Below, piece after piece: positions 16,895-27,196 of a stretch of 64,000 nt of DNA; positions within the stretch are counted from its first letter, which is position 1, and each line of letters begins with the position of its first letter. The notes under the pieces are model-generated. The model was not told the origin of the DNA, did not search any database, and worked only from the letters and a program-made list of their open reading frames with translations. The position numbers and the translations under genes were made by a program. The stretch is taken from positions 4,932,001 to 4,996,000 of the forward strand of contig NZ_CP115913.1 in NCBI RefSeq assembly GCF_027938815.1, given 5' to 3'. Source of the stretch: Oceanirhabdus sp. W0125-5 (GTDB lineage: Bacteria > Bacillota > Clostridia > Clostridiales > Clostridiaceae).

Positions 16895-17386
16895 TTAATT
16901 ATTCTTCTCTGCTTTTTTCATATATTTTTTTAAAATCCTATCAATCTCTCTTTTCTGATTATTATCTACTGTCACTACTCCATGTGTTAATCTGTTTGGT
17001 ACTCTAAAAACAATTTTTAATTTATTATCATTCCATTCATAGCTATCAACACTATCCCAACTTACTGTTATATTATTGTACATTACCCCACTTCTTGAAA
17101 TAATAAAATTATTGTGCTCCATATACAATAGGCAACATATATAAAAACATACTCCTATACTAAAAAGTGTTCCATCATTAATACCAGACTTCACTGCACC
17201 TAAAACACCACTTAATGCTACTAATGCAAGTACTGCTAATAGTAATAGTTTAATACTGCTCTTTGTTTTAACTTTCCCTTGAAACATATTTGTTCCAAGC
17301 TTAACTTTTGTCTTTTTATTACTGTATAATAATACTCCTGCAATTAAAACAATACTAATTGAAAAAATTACTTTTAAAGTAAACAT
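16895..17386 (-). CDS. DUF5673-like small membrane protein
   Basis: The protein has 163 aa: TM at about 5-23, a TM pair at about 40-85, then a cytosolic beta-rich tail (ISRSGVMYNNITVSWDSVDSYEW ... LKIVFRVP) that resembles the PH-like domain of DUF5673 proteins. Function unknown. GGAGGAG sits 6-7 nt before ATG 17386; the upstream in-frame ATG at 17410 would place that site inside the gene. Confidence 0.6.
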   Translation of the reverse strand: MFTLKVIFSISIVLIAGVLLYSNKKTKVKLGTNMFQGKVKTKSSIKLLLLAVLALVALSGVLGAVKSGINDGTLFSIGVCFYICCLLYMEHNNFIISRSGVMYNNITVSWDSVDSYEWNDNKLKIVFRVPNRLTHGVVTVDNNQKREIDRILKKYMKKAEKNN

Positions 17387-17483
17387 ATCTAGCTCCTCCA
17401 CAATATACATTTAATCTCAATGAAAATTTTACCTTGGTGCTACAATATTGTCAATTATAACTGAACTGTGGCTATTAATTAAT

Positions 17484-19751
17484 TTATAAAACTTCTTTTA
17501 TTAGTTTAAGCCAAAAATACTCTACCTCTTCAGGAAGTTCATCTTTTACAGGTTTCAATCTTTCAGAACCAATTTCATTCATCTTTTCTTTAATTAAAGA
17601 AATATACTTTTCTGGTATAAATTCTTCAATAGTAAGATCATAGCCTTCACTAAAAGCTGTAACAAGGTGCCCCTCAACTGATATCTGCTTCAATTCTCTC
17701 TCACAACAAATTTCTTCTATGCTTTTGCCTTCTTTATACATTTCATAAGTAATCTCAAAGCTCTTTATTTTATCTGATTTACTACTAGAGACTTTATTTG
17801 TTTTCTTCTTATTATCTACTTTATCTTCATTCTTTTTATTACTCATAATTCTATTATTCATTATTCTATTATTGTTGATTTCTTCATCGCTAACATTTTT
17901 TTCTACAATATATTTTAATGTTGCTTCAATAAATTGCTTTCCATAAAGCCTAAGTTTCTGTTCTCCAACTCCTTTTACCATAAGGAACTCACTCTCATTT
18001 TGAGGATATATTATTGACATATCTCTTAATGATGCATCTGAGAAGATTAAATATGGTGGAACATTCTCATTATCAGCTATGTTCTTTCTTAACTCCTTAA
18101 GTTCATTAAATAATCCATCATTTTCAATAATAGTATCTTTTACTACAGGAAGCTTAATTAATAACTTTTCTTTTGATTTTAGAATATCTACAGACTTATT
18201 ATTTAGCTTTAGCACAGGATATCTACTTTTGGTAACATCTAAATATCCATCAGCTGTTAATTTATTTATAAGCATTGATATCTTCTTTATTGTTTGATCT
18301 TTCATAAGTCCATAAGTACTTATTTCATTTAATCTATTATTTATGATTTTCTTATTTCTTGATCCCTTAAGTATCTCAGCTATTACTCCAGCTCCATACA
18401 TCTCTTTAGCTCTATATACACATGAGAATATTTTCTGAGCCTCTATTGTTATATCTTGAACCTCATAATCACCATGACAGTTACTACAATTGCCACACTC
18501 TTCATACTGAACATCTTCTCCAAAATACTCTAATATATATTTTCTAAGACACCTTGTTGTATTACAATAATCAATCATATTTCTTAATTTTTCATACTCC
18601 ATGGTCTTTAAATGTGGTGGAAGATTACTGTTATCAATGAAGAAACTCTGAACATTTATATCCTTTGGATCAAAAATTAAAATACATTCGCTATTTTCGC
18701 CATCTCTCCCTGCTCTTCCTGCCTCTTGGTAATATGCTTCAATATTTTTAGGAATGTTATAATGTATTACAAATCTAACGTTTGATTTATCTATACCCAT
18801 CCCAAAAGCATTGGTAGCCACCATAATATCTACATTATCAAAAGAAAAATCATTCTGCGCGCTGCTTCTACTTTCCTCACTTAATCCTCCATGATACATA
18901 GCAACCTTAATTTCATTTTTAGAAAGAAATGTATAAAGGTATTCACAATCCGCTCTTGTAGATGCATAAACAATTCCGGTATTTCCTTTGTTTGCCCTTA
19001 TATAGTTAAGAATATATTCTTTTTTATCATCACATTTTTCAACCTGAAATTTCAAGTTTTCTCTATCAAATCCCGTTGTCAATGTATATGGTTTTCTTAA
19101 TCTTAAAAGAGTTATAATATCTTCTTTAACCATATCTGTTGCAGTGGCAGTGAATGCACATACAGTAGGTCTTTCTTCAAAAGAACTTATAAAATCTTTT
19201 ATATATCTATAACTGGATCTAAAATCATGCCCCCACTGGGACACACAGTGAGCCTCATCTATAGCCACCATTGATACTTTCACTGTATACATCATCTCAA
19301 TAAACTTATGTGATTTTAATCTTTCCGGTGCAATGTAAACGAGTTTGTAATTCCCATACATTATCTCTTGAAATCTCTCTTCCACTTCTCTATCATTCAG
19401 TGTACTATTAATAAATGTAGTTTTGATTCCCATATGATTAAGACCATCTACTTGATCCTTCATAAGTGAAATCAATGGGGAGATTACTATAGTTACTCCC
19501 TCTAAAATTAAAGCAGGAAGCTGAAAGCATATGGATTTTCCTGCACCTGTTGGCATAATACCTAATACGTCATTACCATCTAATATATTTTCAATTATAT
19601 CTAATTGCCCTTTTCTAAATTCATCATAACCAAAATACTTTTTAAGATTACTCCTTAATTCTTCTTTAATCATCATCTTTTCCCTTTCATGAAATTTCTT
19701 CAATGTCTTCACTTTTTCATTTTCATCTCTACTATACATTATACCTTCCAT
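17484..19751 (-). CDS. recQ: ATP-dependent DNA helicase RecQ with HRDC and C-terminal HTH
   Basis: The protein has 755 aa. Helicase core: Walker A GIMPTGAGKSICFQLP (about 62-78), DEAH box AIDEAHCVSQWGHDFR, motif VI QEAGRAGRDG. Then the RQC Zn-binding Cys set (CRKYI ... CGNCSNC), an HRDC domain (about 525-625), a Lys/Asn/Ser-rich linker and a C-terminal helix-turn-helix of the HTH_40 type (about 665-755). It unwinds recombination and stalled-fork intermediates 3'->5'. AAGGAGAG precedes ATG 19751. It is followed by two structured repeats; no partner gene is adjacent. Confidence 0.95.
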   Translation of the reverse strand: MEGIMYSRDENEKVKTLKKFHEREKMMIKEELRSNLKKYFGYDEFRKGQLDIIENILDGNDVLGIMPTGAGKSICFQLPALILEGVTIVISPLISLMKDQVDGLNHMGIKTTFINSTLNDREVEERFQEIMYGNYKLVYIAPERLKSHKFIEMMYTVKVSMVAIDEAHCVSQWGHDFRSSYRYIKDFISSFEERPTVCAFTATATDMVKEDIITLLRLRKPYTLTTGFDRENLKFQVEKCDDKKEYILNYIRANKGNTGIVYASTRADCEYLYTFLSKNEIKVAMYHGGLSEESRSSAQNDFSFDNVDIMVATNAFGMGIDKSNVRFVIHYNIPKNIEAYYQEAGRAGRDGENSECILIFDPKDINVQSFFIDNSNLPPHLKTMEYEKLRNMIDYCNTTRCLRKYILEYFGEDVQYEECGNCSNCHGDYEVQDITIEAQKIFSCVYRAKEMYGAGVIAEILKGSRNKKIINNRLNEISTYGLMKDQTIKKISMLINKLTADGYLDVTKSRYPVLKLNNKSVDILKSKEKLLIKLPVVKDTIIENDGLFNELKELRKNIADNENVPPYLIFSDASLRDMSIIYPQNESEFLMVKGVGEQKLRLYGKQFIEATLKYIVEKNVSDEEINNNRIMNNRIMSNKKNEDKVDNKKKTNKVSSSKSDKIKSFEITYEMYKEGKSIEEICCERELKQISVEGHLVTAFSEGYDLTIEEFIPEKYISLIKEKMNEIGSERLKPVKDELPEEVEYFWLKLIKEVL

Positions 19752-19850
19752 GTTACTCTCCTTCCAATAGGGTATATTGATTATTATTGAAAATTGTTTC
19801 CATATACATGTACCTTGAAGCTTTTTCTCTTTTAAGATAATGTAGATGAA

Positions 19851-20106
19851 AACAAATGTATAATTGATAATGGATAATGTATAATGATGGATGGTTCTGA
19901 ATTATATCAGAACCTACATTTTATTGTTCTTTAGTATTAATTGCTTTTACTCATTTTATCTGTGATAAAATATTGTATTTAAAACACAATGTTTCATTTT
20001 AAAAGAAACGAGTGAACTCCCATTGATCAAAGACCAATAAGATTAAAATTTCTCAAAGAGAAATGTCAATCATTCTCCATTCTCAATTCTACATTATACA
20101 TTTGTT
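19851..20106. repeat. Copy B of the ~257-bp structured repeat
   Basis: The 42-bp left end is identical to copy A. Internal hairpins are GGTTCTGA/TCAGAACC (19893-19914), an ACTC/GAGT-closed three-hairpin block (19949-20013: ATTTTAT/ATAAAAT, ATTGT/ACAAT, GTTTC/GAAAC) and TTTCTC/GAGAAA (about 20049-20062). The right terminal inverted repeat ends near 20106. It lies in the gap between recQ and the GGDEF/HD-GYP gene, which holds no other gene. Confidence 0.8.
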
Positions 20107-20169
20107 TTATGTTTTTAATTATAGCCTAGTAAAACTAATTTATACAAATGTATGTTTGTCTTTTTTTTA

Positions 20170-20294
20170 AAACAAAAACATTGTATTAAAAATACAATGT
20201 TTCATTTCAAAAGAAACAGGTAAACACCTATTGTCCAAGGAACAATAAAATTAAAATTTCTCGGAGAGAAATGTCAATCGTTGTCCACTGTCCA
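20170..20294. repeat. Copy C, right half of the structured repeat
   Basis: It starts within the central block (CATTGT/ACAATG hairpin, GTTTC/GAAAC hairpin), keeps an ATTGT/ACAAT hairpin (about 20230-20246) and the TTTCTC/GAGAAA hairpin, then the conserved ATGTCAATC run. It is truncated at its left and abuts the stop codon of the gene ending at 20295. It is in tandem with copy B, about 65 bp apart. Confidence 0.7.
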
Positions 20295-22349
20295 CTATTC
20301 ATTTACCATTTCTATCATAATATCCACTAATTGAGGATCAAACTGACTTCCTTTACATCTAAGAAGTTCCTCTATAGCCTTTTCTTTTGGCATAGCTTTA
20401 TGATATGGTCTGTCATTTGTCATAACATCATAAGAATCTACTATTGTTATAATTCTTGATTCTATAGGTATTTCTTCACCTTTCAATCCCTTGGGATAAC
20501 CTCTACCATCCCAACGCTCATGGTGATGAAGTATTCCCTCTGCAATATTTATTAAATTTGGAGATGATATTGCAATATCATACCCCTTCTGTGAATGAGT
20601 TTTTATTACTTCAAACTCTTCATCTGTTAGTTTTCCTGGTTTCATTAAGATACTATCTGGAATAGCTAACTTCCCTATATCATGAAGTAATGCCAACATC
20701 TCTATATCATTAATTTTATTTTGCTTTATTCCTACTCTTTTAGCAAGTTTAACAGCAAGTTCCCTAGTTCTTTCAGCATGTTCTTTTGTTTCATAATTAC
20801 TTTGTTCTAATGCTACTTTTAATGAATCTATAACAGAACTTCTAGCACTTCTACTCTCCATCATCTTTTTTCTATACATAAAATTATCAGCGCACTCAAC
20901 ATGTTTGTCTATATTTTTTTCAACATTCTCCATAATGCTATATCCTAAACACATACTAAGGTTATTAAGACCTTCTCCTTCATCCTCGCATCGTTTCTTA
21001 ATTCCATTAATCATGTTAAGTACAATTTCTTCTTTTGTATTAAATAATATAATACCAAATTCATCTCCACCAACTCTTGCCACAAGTGAATTTTCAGGAA
21101 CTAATGCTTTTATTATCTCTGACATCTTTACAATTAGTTTGTCTCCCATCTTCTTTCCAAGAGCATCATTTATCATCTTCATGCTATTAATATCCCCTTT
21201 TACAATTGCAAGAGGCAGCTTGTCTTCAATATTAGACTTTCCTATCGCATAAATCTGTTCATCAAAATATACTCTATTAAAAAGACCTGTAAGCATATCT
21301 TTTTTTGCCATTGTTTCAAGCTTCTTCATAGCAACTTTCATGTATGATATATCATTTAAAAATATTACTTTTCCTAAATTTTCTCCATCTTCACAAATAG
21401 CAGATTCATTTTTAACAAAGTAATATTCCTTCCCATCTACTAAAATCTTTATCTCAACTCTATCAATTTCTTTAGTTACTTCAGCTTTAGATTTTATCAC
21501 AAGTTCTTGAAAAACCTTTTCAAACTTTTCTAACTTAATATTTATATCATATTTCCCAAAAACCTTCTTAGCCATATCATTTGAATCAATAATTTTACCA
21601 TCTTTTGAAGTAATGATTATAATATTTCTTAGACTATCAATAATTATCTCTCTTGACTTAGGTATTACTTCTGCAACAACAGCATCAAACAATATGTATC
21701 TATATATTATTACACAAGGGATAAACCCTAGAGCTGTAACATCATAATTTAAATATGTTAACTCAAAAATCGAAATAATATTTGCCACTAATGCTGGAAT
21801 CATAGCTATTATTATTAATATAGTTTGTCCTCTATAATACTTTGGAAGATTAAAATAACAAGAAATTAATATTAAAATACTAATAAACAAAAATCCATAT
21901 GCTATTGCTGCAAAAATCCAGAAAGCAACTCCATACACTGATACTACACTAAGTTCATTATGCACTTCAGCTACATATAATGATTTGAAGAATAACTTGT
22001 GATAGGAATTTGTACTAAGCAATACAAATGAAATTATGGGTATTATCCAAGTTATTTTAATTATTTCCTGTTTTATAATATTATTTTTACTACAGTATTT
22101 CATAGACAAAATCATAAGTAAATTCGGCAAGGGCAAAATACCTAAATATTTAAAGTTATATAAAAATAATTTTATATATGTACCATAAGCAAAAAAATTA
22201 ACAGTATCAGCACTTACCCAAACGAATAGACATGCAATCATCGCTAAGTATATCTTTTTTAATGAAGTACATTCTTTATTTACCAGAGATACCATTATAC
22301 AAATCAGCATAATAGCTATTACTGAATATATCACCCCAATATAATTCAT
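20295..22349 (-). CDS. 7TM sensor - PAS - GGDEF - HD-GYP protein
   Basis: The protein has 684 aa. N-terminal seven-TM sensor (about 1-225), a PAS-like region (about 230-335), GGDEF domain (about 340-490, signature RVGGDEFGIIL) and HD-GYP phosphodiesterase (about 510-684; HDIGKLAIPDSIL, HHERWDGRGYPKGL, IDSYDVMTNDRPYHKAM). GGDEF makes c-di-GMP and HD-GYP degrades it; both active sites look intact, so the balance is probably set by the membrane sensor. A GGGGGG stretch precedes ATG 22349. The only terminator-like sequence downstream is repeat copy C. Confidence 0.92.
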   Translation of the reverse strand: MNYIGVIYSVIAIMLICIMVSLVNKECTSLKKIYLAMIACLFVWVSADTVNFFAYGTYIKLFLYNFKYLGILPLPNLLMILSMKYCSKNNIIKQEIIKITWIIPIISFVLLSTNSYHKLFFKSLYVAEVHNELSVVSVYGVAFWIFAAIAYGFLFISILILISCYFNLPKYYRGQTILIIIAMIPALVANIISIFELTYLNYDVTALGFIPCVIIYRYILFDAVVAEVIPKSREIIIDSLRNIIIITSKDGKIIDSNDMAKKVFGKYDINIKLEKFEKVFQELVIKSKAEVTKEIDRVEIKILVDGKEYYFVKNESAICEDGENLGKVIFLNDISYMKVAMKKLETMAKKDMLTGLFNRVYFDEQIYAIGKSNIEDKLPLAIVKGDINSMKMINDALGKKMGDKLIVKMSEIIKALVPENSLVARVGGDEFGIILFNTKEEIVLNMINGIKKRCEDEGEGLNNLSMCLGYSIMENVEKNIDKHVECADNFMYRKKMMESRSARSSVIDSLKVALEQSNYETKEHAERTRELAVKLAKRVGIKQNKINDIEMLALLHDIGKLAIPDSILMKPGKLTDEEFEVIKTHSQKGYDIAISSPNLINIAEGILHHHERWDGRGYPKGLKGEEIPIESRIITIVDSYDVMTNDRPYHKAMPKEKAIEELLRCKGSQFDPQLVDIMIEMVNE

Positions 22350-22595
22350 CTTGTCCCCCCTAGTTGATTATTTAAATCTCTTTAAATTTATTAAATTTTT
22401 GTGTCATTAATTATATTTTAATGTATAATTATTCATTTCTCAATGAAATTTTACTTTTTCTTATTAATTAACTTAATTTTTAGTGCCTTTCTGCAAAATT
22501 CTCTATTTTTTTTATTTTTTTTGCCGAAATTTTATATATTTCAATATACTTTTTCTATTTTTTTCCAAACTACCCCGTTTAAAGTAAATCACATA

Positions 22596-22625
22596 AAAAG
22601 CGCATCTTATAAAAGATCCGCTTTT
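22596..22625 (-). terminator. Terminator of the anchored hypothetical gene at 22664
   Basis: 13-bp stem with one mismatch (AAAAGCGcATCTT / AAGATcCGCTTTT). The rest of the 314-bp gap 22350-22663 is very T-rich and holds no gene that I can support; it must carry the promoter of the GGDEF/HD-GYP gene. Confidence 0.75.
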
Positions 22626-22663
22626 AAAATTATTTTAAATCACTTATTTTATATTCTCATAAA

Positions 22664-23680
22664 CTACATTTCCATCTTCAAAAAAAATTCTAAATCTTGA
22701 GATGCCTCCTCACCTGCAGCACTCTGATTATTTACAATCCCTATTCCCTTTGCTCCAGATACAACATAATACTCAAAAATTCCATCATTAAAAACTAGTG
22801 TATAATGTTTATCTTTAATTATATTTTGCATTTCTAAAGTATTTACCTGTTCATACTTAAATTCATTAATAAGAGAAAAAATTCGCTGTATCATCTCTTT
22901 ATCTATAATTTTAAGTTCACTCTTTCCATTTTCAAAAACCTTTATTTCTTCTACATTTTTATAATCAACTGACCATAAAGGAATTAATTCACCTGTATAT
23001 TCTTTAATTTCAACATTTATTACATCTTTTTTCTGTTTTAATTCCCAGTTAAGATCTCCAGAAAAAATCATTCCACCTAAAGAATTACTCTTTTTTGCAT
23101 TAAATACTACACTACTTCCCTCAATTATGTTTCCAACTTCATCATAATTCATATTGCTATCATCATATATTACTTGACTTACAATTTCTTTTACCTCTAA
23201 AGAATCTTCCTTTTTTAAATCACAGTAGAATTCTTCAAATTTGAATTCTAAAAATTGTTCTAATATTTTTCTTATTATTTCCATGTGTTTAGTTTCATCA
23301 TATCCTTCTATACTAAAATTACGATTGTGACTATTTACAAGTACAGGTATATTAATATAAAACTCTTCACTTTCAGTTTGAGATTTGGTATGTCTAAATA
23401 CATACCTTACTTTAACTTCACTAATTCTATTTTTTAATATTTCTTTAAAATCTGATATATGCTCAACATCCTTAAATTCCACATAATAATTTCCTTCTTC
23501 AGACTTTACATTAAACATAATATTACTTAAAGAATCATTAATCTTATACAGCACAGTGTTATTAATTTTCTCTTCATTTTTTTTATTAATCAAATTATTT
23601 ATGGGATTTAATGAAAGATAGAATACTATAAACACTACAATCATCATAGTTAATACTTTAATTTTTTTTAATTGCTTCAA
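22664..23680 (-). CDS. Membrane-anchored hypothetical protein, paralogue family member
   Basis: The protein has 338 aa: one N-terminal TM (about 8-28), then a soluble, Lys/Glu-rich extracytoplasmic region with no known motif. The C-terminal module (EMIQRIFSLINEFKYEQ ... FEYYVVSGAKGIGIVNN) resembles that of the proteins at 40422-41537 and 41550-42650. The start is a TTG at 23680 behind AGAGGAAT. It is paired with the smaller relative at 23727-24401 upstream on the same strand. Function unknown. Confidence 0.6.
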   Translation of the reverse strand: MKQLKKIKVLTMMIVVFIVFYLSLNPINNLINKKNEEKINNTVLYKINDSLSNIMFNVKSEEGNYYVEFKDVEHISDFKEILKNRISEVKVRYVFRHTKSQTESEEFYINIPVLVNSHNRNFSIEGYDETKHMEIIRKILEQFLEFKFEEFYCDLKKEDSLEVKEIVSQVIYDDSNMNYDEVGNIIEGSSVVFNAKKSNSLGGMIFSGDLNWELKQKKDVINVEIKEYTGELIPLWSVDYKNVEEIKVFENGKSELKIIDKEMIQRIFSLINEFKYEQVNTLEMQNIIKDKHYTLVFNDGIFEYYVVSGAKGIGIVNNQSAAGEEASQDLEFFLKMEM

Positions 23681-23726
23681 AATTTTAATTCCTCTCTATT
23701 TGTTATTTCCTTCATCAACATAAATT

Positions 23727-24401
23727 TTAACTCTTTTTAACTTTAATATTAACTTTACTGAATCCAATGTCCTTTTTTTCATACATTTCTGCTATGAAAG
23801 TAATCCTATCTACTCCATCAATTATTTCAGATTCCATTAATATTTCTTCAATTTCTTTCTCTCCCATTGAAATTTCCAAAGTATTTTTTACTCTTAAATT
23901 CCCCTTTAAATCGTAATCATATCTCATACTCTCTTTATAAAATATATTTTCAACATTATTAATAATCTGAGAGAAAAACTCTATTTCTCCTGTTATATTT
24001 CCCCTGTGTTTTTTCATCCATTTACAATCCAAAGTATATTCTTCTTCATCTAATTTTTCTATAGGTATCTTAATGCAAAAGTTCTCACCAGTTTGAGAAT
24101 TATTTTTTTTCTTTTCTAATGAAATCCATACATTTATGTTATGTTGTTCATTAGATTGATTCTTTTCTTTTCTTTCATGATCAAATTCCACCTTATTTGA
24201 ATCTAACCTATACTTCTCATCCCCATATGTTATTTCAACATCTTTAAGTATATCTTCAACTATTTGATAAAACTTTTCATTGATTTTGAAAGAAGTTTTA
24301 TTTATTGTTTTTATCCTAATTACATTTCCCATTAAATAACATACTATACCAAACAATAATATGAGTATAGCATACACTTTTTTTCTTTTTACTAACTCCA
24401 T
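23727..24401 (-). CDS. Membrane-anchored hypothetical protein, short relative
   Basis: The protein has 224 aa with one N-terminal TM (about 9-29), then a charged soluble domain. Segments about 40-200 align loosely by pattern with the front of the 22664 and 41550 proteins, but the C-terminal module is missing. ATG 24401 is chosen because GAGGGA lies 6 nt upstream; the frame can be extended to a TTG at 24413. Probably co-transcribed with the 22664 gene (46-bp gap). Function unknown. Confidence 0.5.
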   Translation of the reverse strand: MELVKRKKVYAILILLFGIVCYLMGNVIRIKTINKTSFKINEKFYQIVEDILKDVEITYGDEKYRLDSNKVEFDHERKEKNQSNEQHNINVWISLEKKKNNSQTGENFCIKIPIEKLDEEEYTLDCKWMKKHRGNITGEIEFFSQIINNVENIFYKESMRYDYDLKGNLRVKNTLEISMGEKEIEEILMESEIIDGVDRITFIAEMYEKKDIGFSKVNIKVKKS

Positions 24402-24859
24402 AACATCCCTCAATTACAATTAGACTAAAGTAACCCTTAAGCAATAATAAGTATATCATTTTCTTTTGTCTATTTTTGTAATTTCTTGTATGAAATCTTC
24501 ATTTTTATCATTATTTTTTTCTTAATTAACAAATTTTTGTAACATATTGGGATATATTATCATACTATGTATTGTATTCTCATATACAAGAGGGTAAATC
24601 TGACTTGGGTCACAATAATGTGCCATAAAATATTATCTCTTGAAATACTATAGTTGTTATACTGGATAGACAATGCGAAATACGGAAATGCCAATTACAA
24701 TTATTCCTTTATAATTACCTTTTTAAAACAATATATCATTCTATATCTGTACTTCTTTTAAATATTGCCATATTCTCCTCACTCTTTAGTGCAATGTTTT
24801 TTAAGTATACTGTGTACGATAAAAGATATAAGTGCAATGAATATATCTATGCCATTAAA
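24402..24859. other. Intergenic gap of about 460 bp without a recognisable gene
   Basis: AT-rich, no credible ORF on either strand, and no riboswitch or tRNA that I can see. It must contain the promoter of the leftward pair starting at 24401. Confidence 0.5.
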
Positions 24860-24893
24860 AATGTAGGTTTTGACAAATATCAAAACCTACATT
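24860..24893 (-). terminator. Terminator of cstA
   Basis: Perfect 14-bp stem (24860-24873 / 24880-24893) with a 6-nt loop, followed by TTTTTAAT on the minus strand. It lies 33 bp past the cstA stop. Confidence 0.9.
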
Positions 24894-24925
24894 CTCCTTT
24901 ATCATATTAATTTTTATCAAAGCTT

Positions 24926-26338
24926 TTATTGTTTTATCTTTCTAGTAGCATTAATAAATATAATCAATGCTAATACCCCTGCTACAACTCCTACTGGAGT
25001 TGCAACGCTAATTGATATACCAAATCCTATTTTTGATACTAATATAAATGTTGTACACACAGCTGTCATGAAGGTAGCTGGAACTGCTGCCATCCAGAAA
25101 TTCTTTCCTTCTCTTGCTAGATACATTGCTGCTGTCCATAATACTATAGTAGCTAATGTCTGGTTACTCCACCCGAAATATCTCCAAATTATACCAAAAT
25201 CTACTAAAGTTAAAATATATCCAATAACAAACATTGGTATTGCTATCATAAATCTATTTACTAATGTCTTTTGCTTAAATTTAAATGAATCTGCAATTGT
25301 TAATCTTGCACTTCTAAATGCTGTATCTCCTGAAGTTATAGGACAAGCTACAACTCCTAGTATTGCAAGGAATCCACCTACTTTACCTAACATTCCATTA
25401 CTTACTTCATTTACAACCCATGCTGCATTATGACCTTCCGCCATTGTTGATGCTAGTCCATTGACTCCTCCAAAGAAACTCATTGCTGCTGCTGCCCAAA
25501 TTAACGCTACTATACCTTCAGCAATCATAGATCCATAGAATATCTGTCTACCTTGCTTCTCATTAGTAATACATCTAGCCATTAATGGGGATTGTGTTGC
25601 ATGGAATCCAGATATAGCTCCACATGCTATTGTTATGAAAAGGAATGGGAAAATTGGATTTTGCAATGCATTTGAATGCATATTTCCAAAATTATTATAA
25701 ACTTCTGGTATTTGATATCCTTTAAAGAATAAGCTAAATCCAATTCCAACTGCCATTATCAATAAACATATTCCGAATATAGGATAAATTTTACCTATTA
25801 GCTTGTCCACCGGAACAACAGTTGCAATAAGATAATATGCAAAGATAATTAAAAGTAATACTGTAACATTAACTCCTGTTAAACCATTAAGTATACTAGC
25901 TGGTCCTTTAACAAATACAACCCCTACTAATACAAGAAGGATAACTGAGAATACTCTCATAAACTGTTTAAATCCATTACCTAATTGAATACCAACAACT
26001 TCTGGTATACTTGCTCCATCATGTCTTACAGATAACATTCCTGAGAAATAATCATGTACTGCTCCTGCAAAAATACACCCTAAAACTATCCAAATAAACG
26101 ATACCGGACCCCAAAGTGCTCCTGCTATAGCACCAAAGATTGGCCCTAAACCTGCAATATTAAGAAATTGAATAAGAAATATCTTCCAGTTCGGCATTGG
26201 AACAAAATCTACTCCATCTTCTAATCTAACTGCTGGTGTCTTTCTATTCTCATCAGCACCGAAAGCTTTTTCAACAATCTTACCATAAATCAAATAACCT
26301 AGAATAAGTGCAAAAATTGATAAGATAAATGATACCAT
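24926..26338 (-). CDS. cstA: CstA-family transporter (pyruvate/peptide)
   Basis: The protein has 470 aa with about 13-15 TM helices. The CstA N-terminal hallmarks are present (YGKIVEKAFGAD, VDFVPMPNWKIFLIQFLNIAGLGPIFGAIAG split over residues 45-75, and AGAVHDYFSGMLSVRHDG). Family members (CstA, BtsT) take up pyruvate or peptides by proton symport. The adjacent LytS/LytT pair resembles the BtsS/BtsR control of btsT in E. coli, so pyruvate is the best guess. The protein is the short form, without the long C-terminal extension of E. coli CstA. AGGGGG precedes ATG 26338. Confidence 0.88.
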   Translation of the reverse strand: MVSFILSIFALILGYLIYGKIVEKAFGADENRKTPAVRLEDGVDFVPMPNWKIFLIQFLNIAGLGPIFGAIAGALWGPVSFIWIVLGCIFAGAVHDYFSGMLSVRHDGASIPEVVGIQLGNGFKQFMRVFSVILLVLVGVVFVKGPASILNGLTGVNVTVLLLIIFAYYLIATVVPVDKLIGKIYPIFGICLLIMAVGIGFSLFFKGYQIPEVYNNFGNMHSNALQNPIFPFLFITIACGAISGFHATQSPLMARCITNEKQGRQIFYGSMIAEGIVALIWAAAAMSFFGGVNGLASTMAEGHNAAWVVNEVSNGMLGKVGGFLAILGVVACPITSGDTAFRSARLTIADSFKFKQKTLVNRFMIAIPMFVIGYILTLVDFGIIWRYFGWSNQTLATIVLWTAAMYLAREGKNFWMAAVPATFMTAVCTTFILVSKIGFGISISVATPVGVVAGVLALIIFINATRKIKQ

Positions 26339-26424
26339 ACGCTTTACCCCCTACGTTTTTATTATGTATAGGATCCTCCCATGTTATGACCCGATTCATT
26401 AAGCCCGATCCCTAACATACCTTA

Positions 26425-26470
26425 ATTATAAGGAAAAAGAGTATGAATATTTCTATTTTTATACGAAATG
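26425..26470 (-). promoter_or_regulatory. cstA promoter with candidate LytT direct repeats
   Basis: On the minus strand a TATAAT (plus-strand 26425-26430) has no good -35. Two similar blocks, TATGAA (26442-26447) and TACGAA (26462-26467), lie 20 bp apart just upstream, where a LytTR activator would bind. This fits positive control of cstA by LytT but is read by eye only. Confidence 0.4.
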
Positions 26471-26494
26471 ATTAAATTTGTGAATAAAGTGTTA

Positions 26495-27196
26495 CTATAT
26501 GCCCATGAGGTGCTTAAATTCACTTATATTATTTCTACTTACGGGAATTTCCTTATCTATTCCTGTTAACCTCAACATAAATGTATTATTAAACCAAGGT
26601 GTTATTTCCTCGATTTTTCTCATATTTACTATAAAGGCTCTATGTGTCCTAAAAAATTGTTCCTCTCCAAGTTTCTTAAATAACTGAGATAAACTACTGT
26701 TAACAACATATTCATCTTGAGATGTGTGTACAATGGTATGCCCTTCTACAGCTTCACAATAGCATATATTTTCACACTTCAATATAACAATCTTCTCCCC
26801 CTTCCAAACTGAAAGAATATCCCCCATTGCACCTTTTTCATCAACCCTCTCAAGTTTCTTTAAAAGATTAACTATTCTCTCTTTTGAATAAGGTTTTAAA
26901 ATATAATCAAATGCCTCAAGTTCAAAAGCTTCCACAGCATACTGCTTATGTGCTGTAATAAATATAATTTTGATTTCTTTGCTCTTGTTTGAAATAATTT
27001 TTCCAAGAGTCATACCATCTATATTTGGCATATTAATATCAAGGAATACAACATCAACCTTCTCCTTATCTAGAAAAGCAAGCGCTTCAATAGGACTCTC
27101 AAATTCACCAACTATTTTTATTGATGAAAAGTTTTCAATGAAAAATTTCAATTCCTCCCTTGATGGAAATTCATCATCTATGATAATACTATTCAT
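26495..27196 (-). CDS. lytT: LytTR-family response regulator
   Basis: The protein has 233 aa: receiver domain (about 1-120; acceptor Asp in VVFLDINMPNIDG, Lys in LKPYSKE) and a LytTR DNA-binding domain (about 130-233; FFRTHRAFIVNMRKIEEI). LytTR proteins bind tandem repeats about 20 bp apart. Its start overlaps the lytS stop as TAATG, showing translational coupling. Predicted to activate cstA, 157 bp downstream. Confidence 0.9.
   Translation of the reverse strand: MNSIIIDDEFPSREELKFFIENFSSIKIVGEFESPIEALAFLDKEKVDVVFLDINMPNIDGMTLGKIISNKSKEIKIIFITAHKQYAVEAFELEAFDYILKPYSKERIVNLLKKLERVDEKGAMGDILSVWKGEKIVILKCENICYCEAVEGHTIVHTSQDEYVVNSSLSQLFKKLGEEQFFRTHRAFIVNMRKIEEITPWFNNTFMLRLTGIDKEIPVSRNNISEFKHLMGI

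Noticed and set aside
24870-25433. Long open frame on the plus strand opposite cstA
   Set aside because: It is antisense to a clearly conserved transporter, has no ribosome binding site and gives a protein with no recognisable pattern.
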